This document shows positions 9,259 through 18,157 of a DNA stretch of 64,000 nucleotides, piece after piece. A model generated the notes under the pieces. The model was not told the origin of the DNA and searched no databases. It saw only the letters and a program-made list of their open reading frames with translations. The DNA is from UBA2336 sp964597075 (GTDB lineage Bacteria; Bacteroidota; Bacteroidia; Cytophagales; Cyclobacteriaceae): contig CAZQXC010000001.1 in NCBI GenBank assembly GCA_964597075.1, positions 18,308-82,307 of the forward strand, given 5' to 3'. Positions within the stretch are counted from its first letter, which is position 1. Every line of letters starts with the position of its first letter. A program made the position numbers and the translations under genes.

Positions 9259-9287
9259 AAAAAATGCCGGTCAATTTTAACCAGCAT
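9259..9287 (-). terminator. Intrinsic terminator of the PorE-like gene
   Basis: On the minus strand ATGCTGGTT and GACCGGCAT form a 9-bp stem (two G-T pairs) around AAAATT, followed by a run of six T. It lies 25 bases after the stop of the OmpA-family gene and upstream of fumC. Confidence 0.75.
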
Positions 9288-9311
9288 CCCACGACATTCA
9301 TTTAGATTAGA

Positions 9312-11345
9312 CTAATTCCCCTTCTTCAATTCCCCACCTTTTCTAAAGTACTTATCCTCGTCAAACTCATCATCACTAAGTGGTTTGGGGATAACGCCTA
9401 CTTCTAAAATTTTAAATTCGGTCCTCCGGTTTCGGGCACGTCCTTCAGGATTATCGGTGCCATCCGGGTTGGTGTTGCGCGCTATGGGTACTTCTTCACC
9501 GTACCCCTTGGCAACCAATCGATCGGGGGCTATACCTTTTGAAATAAGGTATTTTACTGTCGATTCTGCACGGTTTTTGGAAAGCTCATAGTTGTACACC
9601 AATGTACCAACACTATCTGTATGTGACCCCATTTCAATTTTTATCTCAGGGTTATCGATCAGCAGCTGAACCAATTTATCCAATTCTTTGGCAGCATCGG
9701 AACGTATATCATATTTGTCAAAATCAAAATAGATATTGTCGAGAACAAAAATTTTATTAATCTCAATTTTATCCAGAACAAGTATAGTATCCAGCGTAAT
9801 GTTCGTGACTAAATCCTTTAACGTAGCCGGATCAACGGATTTTCCTTTTGTGGTATACGCCTGGCGCTTTACCAGATATCCATCGGTTTCACCAATAAGG
9901 TTGTAATCTTCATTCTCATATACGCGGAATAAAAACTTTCCATCATTACCGGTAACAAAATCCTGCATCACCTCGGCCTGTGTATCCAGTAGCGATACAC
10001 GCACATTCGGAAGTATCTGAAGTGTGCTGTCGGTTAGTGGTGTGTAGGTTACGCCTGCAAGAAAGTAGTTGACGACTTTGAGATTTGGGTCTTCATTTAC
10101 AAAGGTGTAGATGTCGTCATCACCTTTTCCCCCTTCACGGTTTGAAGTGAAGAAGCCACGATCAGGACGGAATAAAAATATTCCAAAATCATCCGCAGGT
10201 GAGTTCATGGGCTCACCCAAATTCTCAATGATTGTTTTTCCGCTGGCGCGTTTTACAACAAACAAATCAATTCCACCAAACCCTGGGTGTCCGTCTGATG
10301 CCAGGTAAAGTTTCCCGTCCTCGGATACATAGGGAAACAATTCATTGCCGGCTGTATTAATTTCGGGGCCGAGGTTACGAACGCGGGCAAATCTTCCGCG
10401 CGAATCCATTTGTGCTGAGTATATGTCCGTGCCGCCATAACCACCCGGGCGGTTCGATGCAAAGTAAAGCGTTCGGCCATCGGGGGCAAAAGCGGGTGAA
10501 GAATCCCAGCTGTTGTTTCGGGCTACAGCATCATACTCATCTTTAAATTGGGTATTAATATTTAGTCGTTGAGGTTCGCTCCACTCACCATTTCTAAAAC
10601 GGGAAAGATATAAATCAACATCAGCTCCACCTTTTTTCTTACGGGTGTTGCCCATTGCAAAAACCATGGTGCGGCCATCGGGCGTAAAGGTTGGGCATCC
10701 TACATTCCGCAGATCATCATTAATACCTGCAGATAATGCCTGAACTGTGGTGACATCAACATTGGCACCACGGGTTGCCGCCTTAAAAATAGAGGTAAAA
10801 GGTTTTCCTTCGGCCTCATAAATCCTTCCATTGCCACGCGATGATGTGAAATATAATTCGTTATTCAGGTAAACCGGTGCATATTCACTCGCTGGTGTGT
10901 TTAGTAGTTCAAGGTTTTTAACCTTGTAGTAACTTTCTTTCTCGCGTAACTTTTCCAACGATGCCAGCCCACTGTGCTGAACCTGTGCGCGGTCTTTAAG
11001 TTTTTCGTTGGAAGTGCGCTTGATGAGTTCCTCTAACTGCTGACGAGACTCATTGTATTTTGAGTTTGCCTTTAATGCCTGAGCGTAGTAAAACTGAACA
11101 GAGTCTTTGTCAACACCGCTGCCTCCCGCTTTTGCGTAATACGCTTCGGATTCTTTTATGCGATTCGACAGCCGGTATGATTCGCCAACAAAATAATTGA
11201 CTTTAGCGGGTTCTTTCGGTTTGCTCTTATTAAAAAGATTGATTGCATTTTGATACTCCCCCCGCATGAAAGCCTTGGTGGCTTTCTTCTCCACGCTGCA
11301 ACCCGCTAGCACAACTCCAATCACAAAAAATAGCAAAAACCTCAT
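9312..11345 (-). CDS. porE: PorE-like OmpA/PD40/TPR lipoprotein (type IX secretion associated)
   Basis: This 677-residue lipoprotein has lipobox LAGC with Cys16. In order it shows TPR-like helices at about 20-130, a PD40/WD40-like propeller at about 145-410 (blades with FAPDGRTLYFASNRPGG and FTPDGRTMVFAMG), a carboxypeptidase-regulatory-like fold at about 425-510, and a C-terminal OmpA domain at about 535-655 (IYFDFDKYDIRSDAAKELDK, then SHTDSVGTLVYNYELSKNRA). This exact order and length match PorE of Porphyromonas gingivalis, which anchors type IX secretion components to peptidoglycan. Several paralogues of this architecture occur in Cytophagales, so the symbol is provisional. The ATG at 11345 begins the signal peptide. 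It is transcribed alone and lies 50 bases downstream of the 165-residue gene. Confidence 0.85.
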   Translation of the reverse strand: MRFLLFFVIGVVLAGCSVEKKATKAFMRGEYQNAINLFNKSKPKEPAKVNYFVGESYRLSNRIKESEAYYAKAGGSGVDKDSVQFYYAQALKANSKYNESRQQLEELIKRTSNEKLKDRAQVQHSGLASLEKLREKESYYKVKNLELLNTPASEYAPVYLNNELYFTSSRGNGRIYEAEGKPFTSIFKAATRGANVDVTTVQALSAGINDDLRNVGCPTFTPDGRTMVFAMGNTRKKKGGADVDLYLSRFRNGEWSEPQRLNINTQFKDEYDAVARNNSWDSSPAFAPDGRTLYFASNRPGGYGGTDIYSAQMDSRGRFARVRNLGPEINTAGNELFPYVSEDGKLYLASDGHPGFGGIDLFVVKRASGKTIIENLGEPMNSPADDFGIFLFRPDRGFFTSNREGGKGDDDIYTFVNEDPNLKVVNYFLAGVTYTPLTDSTLQILPNVRVSLLDTQAEVMQDFVTGNDGKFLFRVYENEDYNLIGETDGYLVKRQAYTTKGKSVDPATLKDLVTNITLDTILVLDKIEINKIFVLDNIYFDFDKYDIRSDAAKELDKLVQLLIDNPEIKIEMGSHTDSVGTLVYNYELSKNRAESTVKYLISKGIAPDRLVAKGYGEEVPIARNTNPDGTDNPEGRARNRRTEFKILEVGVIPKPLSDDEFDEDKYFRKGGELKKGN

Positions 11346-11395
11346 ATGCTTACCGACTAAGCTTTAAAACTACAAAAAAAACAATACTTGCTACC

Positions 11396-11893
11396 TCAAA
11401 CTGTTACCTTCGACAAGTACCGTTTCAACCAGGTTTCATTTGCCTTTCGCATCCAGCCCGATAAAAATGCACCCTTGGTTAACACCGTATTATCAAATGC
11501 AAGGGTATCTCCTCTCCAGAATCCTTCTTCATGCTTTCTTTTCAGTTCACCCATTCCTACCTGATTTACCGTTTCATCGATATAAAATGCCACCGTAGTT
11601 CTGTTAAAAAAATCTACTGTAAGTTGGTCACTCAGTTGCAGGATAATTGCTACTGAACTATCAATAGAACATCCGCTGGCTCCGGTGTAGGACTCATCAA
11701 CAGCCAGCACAACGAAATAATCATACAAAACAGCAAAGGAGGCTTTTAAGGGCTGGTTATGGGCCGTCCACTGATTTATAAACGATTGGAGCGTATCAGA
11801 AATTGTACGTTGCTCCATTTCAGAAAGCTTTCGATCGGATTGATAAATCCAGACACGCGCTAAATCCGGCAGACTATCAAAGGGTACAAACAT
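11396..11893 (-). CDS. Conserved Bacteroidota protein of unknown function (often mislabelled ABC transporter ATPase)
   Basis: This is a 165-residue soluble protein. It begins MFVPFDSLPDLARVWIYQSDRKLS, which I recognise as the start of a conserved Bacteroidota family usually named ABC transporter ATPase. No Walker motif or ABC signature is present, so that name is not supported here. A Cys in GASGCSIDSS lies mid-protein in a conserved-looking loop, and the C-terminus has a KGAFLSGWMRKANETW helix. It follows the Fe-S CCG-domain gene by 26 bases on the same strand and may be the last gene of that operon. No function can be given. Confidence 0.8.
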   Translation of the reverse strand: MFVPFDSLPDLARVWIYQSDRKLSEMEQRTISDTLQSFINQWTAHNQPLKASFAVLYDYFVVLAVDESYTGASGCSIDSSVAIILQLSDQLTVDFFNRTTVAFYIDETVNQVGMGELKRKHEEGFWRGDTLAFDNTVLTKGAFLSGWMRKANETWLKRYLSKVTV

Positions 11894-11919
11894 TGTGTCA
11901 GTTGTTAGTTCGTCAGTAA

Positions 11920-12702
11920 TTATAAACCTTTAGCTTCAGCGATAAGTTCGGCCAGGTCTTTTACCTTCACATCGGCTTCCCGCTCCTTCGTCTTCACACC
12001 ATCAGTCATCATTGTCATGCAAAAAGGACAGGCTACGGCAATGGTGGTGGCTCCGGTGGCCAATGCTTCTTCCGTACGTTCCGTATTAATTTCCTTTTTT
12101 CCGTTTTCGGCATCCTTAAACATCTGCGCGCCACCCGCTCCACAACACAAACCCGTTGTGCGACAGCGCTTCATTTCGACCAGGTCAGCATCCAATGCTT
12201 CTAAAACTTCGCGCGGTGCCTTATAAATATTATTGGCTCGTCCCAGGTAGCAGGAATCATGATAGGTAATTTTTTTTCCCTTGAATGATTCCCCCTCACT
12301 CATTTTTATCTTTCCTTCATTGATTAGCTGCTGAAGAAAAGTGGCGTGATGAATAACTTCATAAGTTCCGCCCAGTTCCGGATATTCATTCTTTAAAGTA
12401 TTAAAGCAATGCGGACAAGCTGTTACTATTTTCTTTACGCCATATCCATTCAACACCTGAATATTATTCATGGCCTGCATCTGAAAAAGAAATTCGTTGC
12501 CGGCACGCCTGGCAGGATCGCCCGTACACGTTTCTTCTGTGCCCAGTACAGCAAACTTTACACCTACCACATTTAATATCTTTACAAAGGCTTTCGTAAC
12601 GCGCTTGTACCGATCATCAAATGATCCGGCACAGCCAACCCAAAAAAGTATTTCGGGTGTTTCTCCCTTTGCAGTAAGTTCAGCAAGTGTAGGTACGTTC
12701 AT
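11920..12702 (-). CDS. CCG-domain (Fe-S) oxidoreductase subunit, HdrB/GlcF/LutA-like
   Basis: This 260-residue protein has two cysteine-rich CCG domains. Ligand motifs are WVGCAGS near residue 22, ETCTGDPARR near 58, CPHCFNTL near 103, HDSCYLGR near 148, CCGAGGAQMF near 188 and CPFCMTMM near 225. In heterodisulfide reductase HdrB these domains bind non-cubane [4Fe-4S] clusters, and related subunits occur in glycolate and lactate oxidases. The neighbouring gene at 13167 encodes a membrane ferredoxin-type partner, so the two probably form a membrane-bound quinone-linked complex. Substrate is unknown. The ATG at 12702 is 12 bases from the stop of the DUF1569 gene, so the three are cotranscribed. 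Confidence 0.9.
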   Translation of the reverse strand: MNVPTLAELTAKGETPEILFWVGCAGSFDDRYKRVTKAFVKILNVVGVKFAVLGTEETCTGDPARRAGNEFLFQMQAMNNIQVLNGYGVKKIVTACPHCFNTLKNEYPELGGTYEVIHHATFLQQLINEGKIKMSEGESFKGKKITYHDSCYLGRANNIYKAPREVLEALDADLVEMKRCRTTGLCCGAGGAQMFKDAENGKKEINTERTEEALATGATTIAVACPFCMTMMTDGVKTKEREADVKVKDLAELIAEAKGL

Positions 12703-12714
12703 TCTGTTATAATT

Positions 12715-13164
12715 TTAAACTCCAAATTGTTGTAGATGATGGTCAATGTGTTTGTACTGCCCCCTTGCCCATTCTTCAGGAGTTAGTTTCCCAAAAAATG
12801 GATTTGGGTGAGTCGTGCATAGTGCGGGGCCTCCGTCTGAGAATGCTTTGATGTGCTCAATCATTATTTTCTTCTCTTCTTCAAAAAGTCTTTGATCGGC
12901 CACGATCAGGGTTTTACCGGTGGGGCTGTTTTTGGGATGGGGCTTTGCTCCAAAAAAAGTTTCTTTGACCATCCAGCCCAGCAGAATACCGAGCACACTT
13001 CGTTTAAGCTTTTCGATTCCGCGCGCAATACGAAGTAATTTGGTGCAGTGTGCGAGCATTTGTGCCACATCCATCTTTCCCCATAACCGTTGCGTTGCCG
13101 GTGTTAACTTTTCAATCCTGTCGAGGATTTCCTTTGCATCGTGTAGATCAAAAAGATTCTTCAT
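12715..13164 (-). CDS. DUF1569 domain protein (DinB-like helical bundle)
   Basis: This 149-residue soluble protein matches the DUF1569 family. LWGKMDVAQMLAHCTKLLRIA at about residues 28-48 carries the conserved His, and the C-terminal KHIDHHLQQFGV carries a His cluster like the metal ligands of DinB/YfiT four-helix proteins. It is wedged between the two Fe-S oxidoreductase genes, 2 bases after the membrane subunit and 12 before the CCG subunit. Tight spacing implies cotranscription and perhaps a role in the same process, such as thiol handling; this is inference. Start is the ATG at 13164. Confidence 0.85.
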   Translation of the reverse strand: MKNLFDLHDAKEILDRIEKLTPATQRLWGKMDVAQMLAHCTKLLRIARGIEKLKRSVLGILLGWMVKETFFGAKPHPKNSPTGKTLIVADQRLFEEEKKIMIEHIKAFSDGGPALCTTHPNPFFGKLTPEEWARGQYKHIDHHLQQFGV

Positions 13165-13166
13165 AC

Positions 13167-14468
13167 TTAATCCTTAGCCCAGTTAAATCTGTCGCTGGGT
13201 GAAAATTTCCAGGGTGCAAAATTGGTTTCAATGTTTTGAAACATGGAGTTCCACGAAGCCGGTGAGCCGGATTCTTCCATGGCAACATATCTTCTCATCT
13301 CCAGAATAATTTCCAGCGGATTAATCATTACAGGACAAGCCTCCACACAGGCATTGCAACTGGTACACGCATTTATTTCTTCTTTTGTTATATAATCGCC
13401 CAGTAATGATTTTCCATCGTTTAACCCTGCACCACCCGTTCCTAAGCTTTTTGACACTTCTTCCATACGATCACGCGTATCCATCATAATTTTTCTGGGG
13501 GACAGCTTTTTACCGGTAAAGTTAGCCGGACATTCTGATGTACATCGACCACACTCTGTACATGCGTAAGCAGCCATGAGGTTTGTCCATGAAAGATCAT
13601 TAATGTCTTTTACTCCAAATCGTCCGGGCTCTGCCGGTGGTGTTGCTGATGCCTCAGCAAGTCCCAGCATGGACTTCACTTCATTGGTTACTACCGGCAT
13701 GTTATTGATGTGGCCCTGCGATTCGAGTTTCGCATAATATGTATTTGGAAAGGCCATGAAAATATGAAGGTGCTTGGAGTATGTAACATATAATGCAAAA
13801 CCCAAAATGCCAACAATATGAAACCACCAGGCTGCTCGTTCAATAACCATAAGTGTTGACGTACTGAGGTTTTGAAAGATGGGGGTTAATTGACTACTGA
13901 AGAAGAGCGTGCCTGTTGAAGCATAGTGTGTATCTCTGGTTTGAAGAATTTGATCCGCAGCATTCATAAAAAGAATGGCGAACATTAAAATTATTTCAAC
14001 AATCAGAATCAGATTTGCATCCAATCGAGGCCATTTCGTCATTTCGGCAGACCAGAACCTGGGCACTTTTAGTACATTCCTTCTGATCAGAAAAAATACA
14101 CATGACAACAACACCCCGACAGCAAGAAATTCAAAGATATTCATCAACACCGGGTACACCTGTCCGAGATATGGTGCAAAGATTCGGTGTGTTCCGGATA
14201 TCCCATCGATCACAAATTCCAGAACCTCCAGATTAATGACCAAAAATCCTACATAAATAAAAAGGTGAAGGATAGCGGGAATCACTCGTTTGAACATTTT
14301 CTTTTGCCCGAAAGCAATCAAGAGCATGTTTTTCCAACGGGATGAAACCTCACCGGTAATAGGGGTGGCTTTTCCCAATTTAATGCCCCTTCGAATAAGC
14401 TGCACCCGCTGGCGAATGAAATAGGCGAATGTCAGTAATACTAATACAAATGCAACCTGTTGAATCAT
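13167..14468 (-). CDS. Membrane-bound 4Fe-4S ferredoxin-type oxidoreductase subunit
   Basis: This 433-residue protein has about five to six membrane helices in its first 250 residues, resembling NarI/HdrE-type cytochrome b subunits. Its cytoplasmic C-terminal domain has two [4Fe-4S] motifs: CTECGRCTSECPANFTG at about 302-318 and CTSCNACVEACPVMINP at about 366-382. Histidines in the helices (AILHLFIYVG, AAWWFHIVG) could bind haem. With the CCG-domain partner at 11920 it would form a quinone-linked electron-transfer complex comparable to HdrDE or DsrMK. This is the first gene of the operon and starts at the ATG at 14468. The electron donor and acceptor cannot be read from sequence. Confidence 0.9.
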   Translation of the reverse strand: MIQQVAFVLVLLTFAYFIRQRVQLIRRGIKLGKATPITGEVSSRWKNMLLIAFGQKKMFKRVIPAILHLFIYVGFLVINLEVLEFVIDGISGTHRIFAPYLGQVYPVLMNIFEFLAVGVLLSCVFFLIRRNVLKVPRFWSAEMTKWPRLDANLILIVEIILMFAILFMNAADQILQTRDTHYASTGTLFFSSQLTPIFQNLSTSTLMVIERAAWWFHIVGILGFALYVTYSKHLHIFMAFPNTYYAKLESQGHINNMPVVTNEVKSMLGLAEASATPPAEPGRFGVKDINDLSWTNLMAAYACTECGRCTSECPANFTGKKLSPRKIMMDTRDRMEEVSKSLGTGGAGLNDGKSLLGDYITKEEINACTSCNACVEACPVMINPLEIILEMRRYVAMEESGSPASWNSMFQNIETNFAPWKFSPSDRFNWAKD

Positions 14469-14517
14469 GCTTGATAGTTAATTCTGAAAATCCTTAAATC
14501 CAAAAATACAGCACGGT

Positions 14518-14548
14518 TTTGCACCATATATAAAATTACATACTTTTG
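14518..14548 (+). promoter_or_regulatory. Bacteroidota-type promoter of tRNA-Phe
   Basis: TTTG at 14518-14521 and TACTTTTG at 14541-14548 match the Bacteroidota -33 (TTTG) and -7 (TAnnTTTG) elements with a 19-base spacer, inside the accepted 17-23 range. The mature tRNA begins 38 bases after the -7 box. No other gene nearby on the plus strand would use it. Confidence 0.75.
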
Positions 14549-14585
14549 TGCCCCCTGAATAACACTCAGGAATCAGATTTATCCC

Positions 14586-14658
14586 GGTGACGTAGCTCAG
14601 TTGGTAGAGCAAAGGACTGAAAATCCTTGTGTCGGGGGTTCAATTCCCTCCGTCACCA
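14586..14658 (+). tRNA. tRNA-Phe (anticodon GAA)
   Basis: This 73-base cloverleaf has acceptor arms GGTGACG and CGTCACC, D-arm GCTC/GAGC, anticodon arm AAGGA/TCCTT with loop CTGAAAA (anticodon GAA), and T-arm GGGGG/CCCTC with loop TTCAATT. The discriminator base is A. The 3' CCA is not encoded (the following bases are CAA), so it must be added after transcription. A promoter lies upstream and a terminator directly downstream, so it is a single-gene unit. Confidence 0.97.
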
Positions 14659-14659
14659 C

Positions 14660-14691
14660 AAAAACCCCCAGTAAATTATTGGGGTTTTTTT
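14660..14691 (+). terminator. Intrinsic terminator of tRNA-Phe
   Basis: AAAAACCCC (14660-14668) pairs with GGGGTTTTT (14681-14689) around a 12-base loop, followed by more T residues. It begins two bases after the tRNA discriminator base. Confidence 0.85.
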
Positions 14692-14808
14692 ATGCCTTAT
14701 TTCGTTTACGTACTACAACCAAACCCAACAAACATTCACCACCTTATTTTCTTCTCTGCCACTCATTTGCCAATATTTGTAGGTAATTTCAATACCTGAT
14801 TTCCTAAG

Positions 14809-16200
14809 ATGTTTGAAGGATTAGCCAATGAAATAATCGCGCGTACCGCAGCCACATACCTGGCGGAGTCCATCATTGGCCTGGTTATCGCTGTTGCCTT
14901 TGTGTATTTCGGTAAGGTCTATCGCAGACCCTTCATGAAAACCTGGGCGCTCAGCTTTGGCTTTTTTGCACTGGCTACTTTTGCACTGGCATTTAGTACC
15001 CTTTATGGATACTCAAAGAACGATGCGGTTCGGATTGTGGCATCCTTCCTCTCACAATATGGTATTTTCCTTCACGCATTCTTCTTACTTATTGGTTTGA
15101 TCGAAATTATTCGAAGGAAATCCTTCAAACAAAACTTTTTACTAGGAATGTCAGCCCTTATTGCAGGCATTTGTTTTCTTACCATTTGGGCCTACCATGA
15201 TACAGCAGGAACCGAAGGCGCGCTTAACCGGTATATGCTACGCGTGGGCCTTCGCTACTTCGTCATAACGGCAAGTTTTTTAGCGGCCGGGATTTTGGCA
15301 TTGAAAAGTGATGTATTTACCCGTGGCATTGGTCAACGGCTACTTGTTATTGCTTTCTTTTTGTATGGTCTTACATATGGCTATTATTTTATAGTCGCAC
15401 TCTATAATTTTTTAGGCAAGGAGTTTTCTTTTCCATTTTTCTTCGGCATGATTGAGTTGGTGCTGATTACCCTGGCGGGATTGGGCATGGTAGTGTGGTT
15501 GCTGGAGGATGAGCGCGAACGTCTCAATAAAATAAATAAAGAACTCGATAGCTTTATGTACAGCACTTCGCATGATTTACGCTCGCCTATTGCTTCTATA
15601 TTAGGGATAACCAATGTGGCGCGACTTGAACTTACGGACGAAACTTCGTTACGCTACATGGGCATGATTGAAGAGCGGATCAAACGACTCGATTCCGTTA
15701 TCAGCGATATTCTTAAACTATCGCGAAGCAAAAAACTTGATCTTAAAATTGAAACCATCAACTTTAATGATCTGCTAAAAGACACAATCGCTGATGTTAA
15801 ATTCAATCAAAACGCGCCATCCATTGAGCTTGATTACGTTGAAGATCCTTCTAATATTTTTAGATCCGATTATTCGCAAATGAAAATCATTCTTGGAAAT
15901 CTGATTTCCAACGCTGTTAAGTATCACAACATCAGTCAACCAAAGCCAATTATCCGTGTCACCTTTAAACGAATCGGAAGGACGGTGGAAATTATTGTGG
16001 AAGACAACGGACGTGGTATACTAAAAGAAGCCTTGCCGAAAATTTTTGAGATGTTCTACCGGGCCGAAACAAAAGTAGATGGTACAGGTCTTGGATTGTA
16101 CATTGTGAAAGAGGCTCTTTCTAAAATCAATGGAAGCGTTTCGGTAAAGTCGGAGTATGGTTCTGGCAGCACCTTCACGGTCACATTGGACAATACCTGA
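14809..16200 (+). CDS. Orphan membrane sensor histidine kinase
   Basis: This 463-residue protein has about seven hydrophobic helices in residues 1-230 and no large periplasmic loop, so the membrane bundle itself may sense the signal. The cytoplasmic kinase core has an H-box HDLRSPIASILG at about 257, an N-box NLISNAVKYHN at about 365, G1 VEDNGRGI and G2 GTGLGLYIVKEAL. It should autophosphorylate on His and pass the phosphate to a response regulator. No regulator gene is adjacent, so the partner is elsewhere. ATG at 14809 gives a membrane-compatible N-terminus. It converges on the rluB-like gene, with one base between the stops. Confidence 0.92.
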   Translation: MFEGLANEIIARTAATYLAESIIGLVIAVAFVYFGKVYRRPFMKTWALSFGFFALATFALAFSTLYGYSKNDAVRIVASFLSQYGIFLHAFFLLIGLIEIIRRKSFKQNFLLGMSALIAGICFLTIWAYHDTAGTEGALNRYMLRVGLRYFVITASFLAAGILALKSDVFTRGIGQRLLVIAFFLYGLTYGYYFIVALYNFLGKEFSFPFFFGMIELVLITLAGLGMVVWLLEDERERLNKINKELDSFMYSTSHDLRSPIASILGITNVARLELTDETSLRYMGMIEERIKRLDSVISDILKLSRSKKLDLKIETINFNDLLKDTIADVKFNQNAPSIELDYVEDPSNIFRSDYSQMKIILGNLISNAVKYHNISQPKPIIRVTFKRIGRTVEIIVEDNGRGILKEALPKIFEMFYRAETKVDGTGLGLYIVKEALSKINGSVSVKSEYGSGSTFTVTLDNT

Positions 16201-16201
16201 C

Positions 16202-17584
16202 TTATTTGAAATGTTTTAACCGGATAATTTCCTCTGGCGTTAAAAATCTCCACTCACCACGTGGTAAATCTTTTTTGTCAAGGCCCGCATACACCGTGCG
16301 ATCAAGTTTAACAACGCTATATTCCAGTCTTTCAAAAATTCTGCGCACAACTCTGTTCCATCCGATGTGTAATTCAATACCAACCGTTTTACTGTCATCC
16401 GAAACAATGGCCAGGTCATCAACCATGGCACGGCCTTCTTCTAACTGAATGCCGTCTAAAATTTTTTGAAAATCATTTTTAGCAAGTGGTCGGTCAAGCT
16501 CAACCTTGTAAATTTTCTTAACATTGTAAGAGGGGTGCGAAAGTTTATCCGCCAAATCACCATCGTTGGTAAACAGCAATAACCCTGTTGTATTTCGATC
16601 CAATCGGCCAACCGGATAAACCCGTTCTTTTACCGCATTGCCAATAATGTGCATAACGGTATTGCGTTCCTGTGGATCTTTTGTGGTAGTGAGGTAGCCT
16701 TTTGGCTTATTCATTAAAACATAAACAGGCTTTTCTGCCCGAAGAACACGGCCTTCATAACGTACCTCATCACGTGCGCCAACCTGAAAGCCCATCTCAG
16801 TTATTACGTTACCGTTCACCGAAACCAAACCCATTTTAATCAACTCATCAGCTTCACGCCTGGAGCAGACACCACTGTTGGCGATGTACCGGTTCAGTCT
16901 GTACTTACCTGTCTGGCTATTTATAGTGGGTGTTTCTTCCTTTTTTGCCGAGTATTTTCTGGGCCTTACTCTTCCTGATGATTGTTTATTAAAAAATCCA
17001 CGAGGCTTAGATTCTCCCTCTTCACCCTTCCTGGGTGATTTTGCAGAAAAGCCTCCTCCTCCTGATTTTGTGAACTTCTTTTTGCGATCTCCGCGATCAT
17101 CGGGTTTGTCAAAGGCACGAGAGGTTCTTTTTCCGGGGTCTTTGTCAAATTTACGGAAGGGTGGTTTCGAATGATCTTTATCAGGCCTCGCTCTCTTCTC
17201 AACGGAATCATCTCCCGATCGCCTGGTGGATGAACCCTTATCAAATTTTCGAAAAGCAGGCTTTGTACTGTCCTTATCAAATCTCTTCTTTCCCTCAAAC
17301 GAACGTTCATCTGATTTTCTAAAAGAAGATCGCTTATCGAATTTTGATTTATCCTCAAATGGCTTTTCGTTTGAGCGCCTTGGTGATGAGCTCTTATCAA
17401 ATTTTTTAAAAGGAGGTTTGCTGTCTTTATCGAATAATCGCTTACCCACAGAAGGCCCTTCGTCTGATCTGCGTGAAGACGTTTGCCTGGGCTTGCCAGA
17501 AGGCGTTGGTCTGCCGGATGAGCGCTCCTGACGTGAGGCACCTCGTTTCCCCCTTGAGGGTCCGGAAGAATCACGCTTGCGCAT
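16202..17584 (-). CDS. rluB: RluB/RsuA-family pseudouridine synthase with long basic N-terminal extension
   Basis: This 460-residue protein has two parts. Residues 1 to about 215 are low-complexity and very rich in Arg, Lys, Ser, Asp and Phe, with a repeated PPFRKFDK/RRSxxK-type unit. The rest is a standard enzyme: an S4 RNA-binding domain from about 222 (YRLNRYIANSGVCSRREADE) and the RsuA/RluB catalytic domain with GRLDRNTTGLLLFTNDGDLA at about 330, where the Asp of RLD is the catalytic residue. RluB modifies U2605 of 23S rRNA in E. coli. The extension probably adds RNA affinity. It overlaps scpB by 14 bases, a conserved pairing. The ATG at 17584 fits that overlap. Confidence 0.93.
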   Translation of the reverse strand: MRKRDSSGPSRGKRGASRQERSSGRPTPSGKPRQTSSRRSDEGPSVGKRLFDKDSKPPFKKFDKSSSPRRSNEKPFEDKSKFDKRSSFRKSDERSFEGKKRFDKDSTKPAFRKFDKGSSTRRSGDDSVEKRARPDKDHSKPPFRKFDKDPGKRTSRAFDKPDDRGDRKKKFTKSGGGGFSAKSPRKGEEGESKPRGFFNKQSSGRVRPRKYSAKKEETPTINSQTGKYRLNRYIANSGVCSRREADELIKMGLVSVNGNVITEMGFQVGARDEVRYEGRVLRAEKPVYVLMNKPKGYLTTTKDPQERNTVMHIIGNAVKERVYPVGRLDRNTTGLLLFTNDGDLADKLSHPSYNVKKIYKVELDRPLAKNDFQKILDGIQLEEGRAMVDDLAIVSDDSKTVGIELHIGWNRVVRRIFERLEYSVVKLDRTVYAGLDKKDLPRGEWRFLTPEEIIRLKHFK

Positions 17585-18155
17585 CGGAATCCTTTAAATC
17601 GGTGCTTTCACCTATGATATTAATCTCGGTTGCAAAATCTTTCGGAACAGGCAGGTCGGTCAATTCATTAATCCCAAAGTACTCCATGAACTTTGAAGAA
17701 GTGCCATATAGCATTGGGCGTCCAATAGTTTCGCCCTTCCCTTTTATCTCGACTAATCCTTTATCCAATAATTTCTGAACAGCATAATCGCAGTTCACCC
17801 CACGAATATTTTCAATTTCGGTTTTTGAAATGGGTTGCTTGTAGGCAACAATGGCCAGCGTTTCCATGGCCGAAGTGGAGAGCCTCTTCTTTGACTGTTG
17901 CTTAAGCAGAATACCAATACTGGCTTGATAGGCCGGCTTGGTTAAAAATTGGTAGCCTCCATTCGCCTTGTTTAACTGAAAAGCGAATTCATCAGAAGCA
18001 AACTTTTCCTCCAGCCGGTTAATTGCATTGATGATGTCTTCTTCCGGAACATCGGCATTGAACATTTCCGAAAGACACGATTTTATATCAGCTACTTTAA
18101 CCGGAGTTGGCGAACAGAAAATTAATGCTTCAATATGGTTTTGAAGAAAGTCCAT
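17571..18155 (-). CDS. scpB: Segregation and condensation protein B
   Basis: This 194-residue protein is ScpB, the winged-helix kleisin partner of the SMC-ScpAB condensin that resolves newly replicated origins. It starts MDFLQNHIEALIFCSPTPV and has the family block STSAMETLAIVAYKQPISKTEIENIRGVN at about 108-136, followed by the GRPMLYGTSSKFMEYFGI segment. It sits between the DksA-like gene (2 bases upstream) and the rluB-like gene (14-base overlap), the arrangement seen in many bacteria. ScpA and SMC are not in the window. The protein fits the chromosome-segregation theme of the parS cluster 15 kb away, though such distance gives no direct link. Confidence 0.95.
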   Translation of the reverse strand: MDFLQNHIEALIFCSPTPVKVADIKSCLSEMFNADVPEEDIINAINRLEEKFASDEFAFQLNKANGGYQFLTKPAYQASIGILLKQQSKKRLSTSAMETLAIVAYKQPISKTEIENIRGVNCDYAVQKLLDKGLVEIKGKGETIGRPMLYGTSSKFMEYFGINELTDLPVPKDFATEINIIGESTDLKDSDAQA

Positions 18156-18157
18156 GC

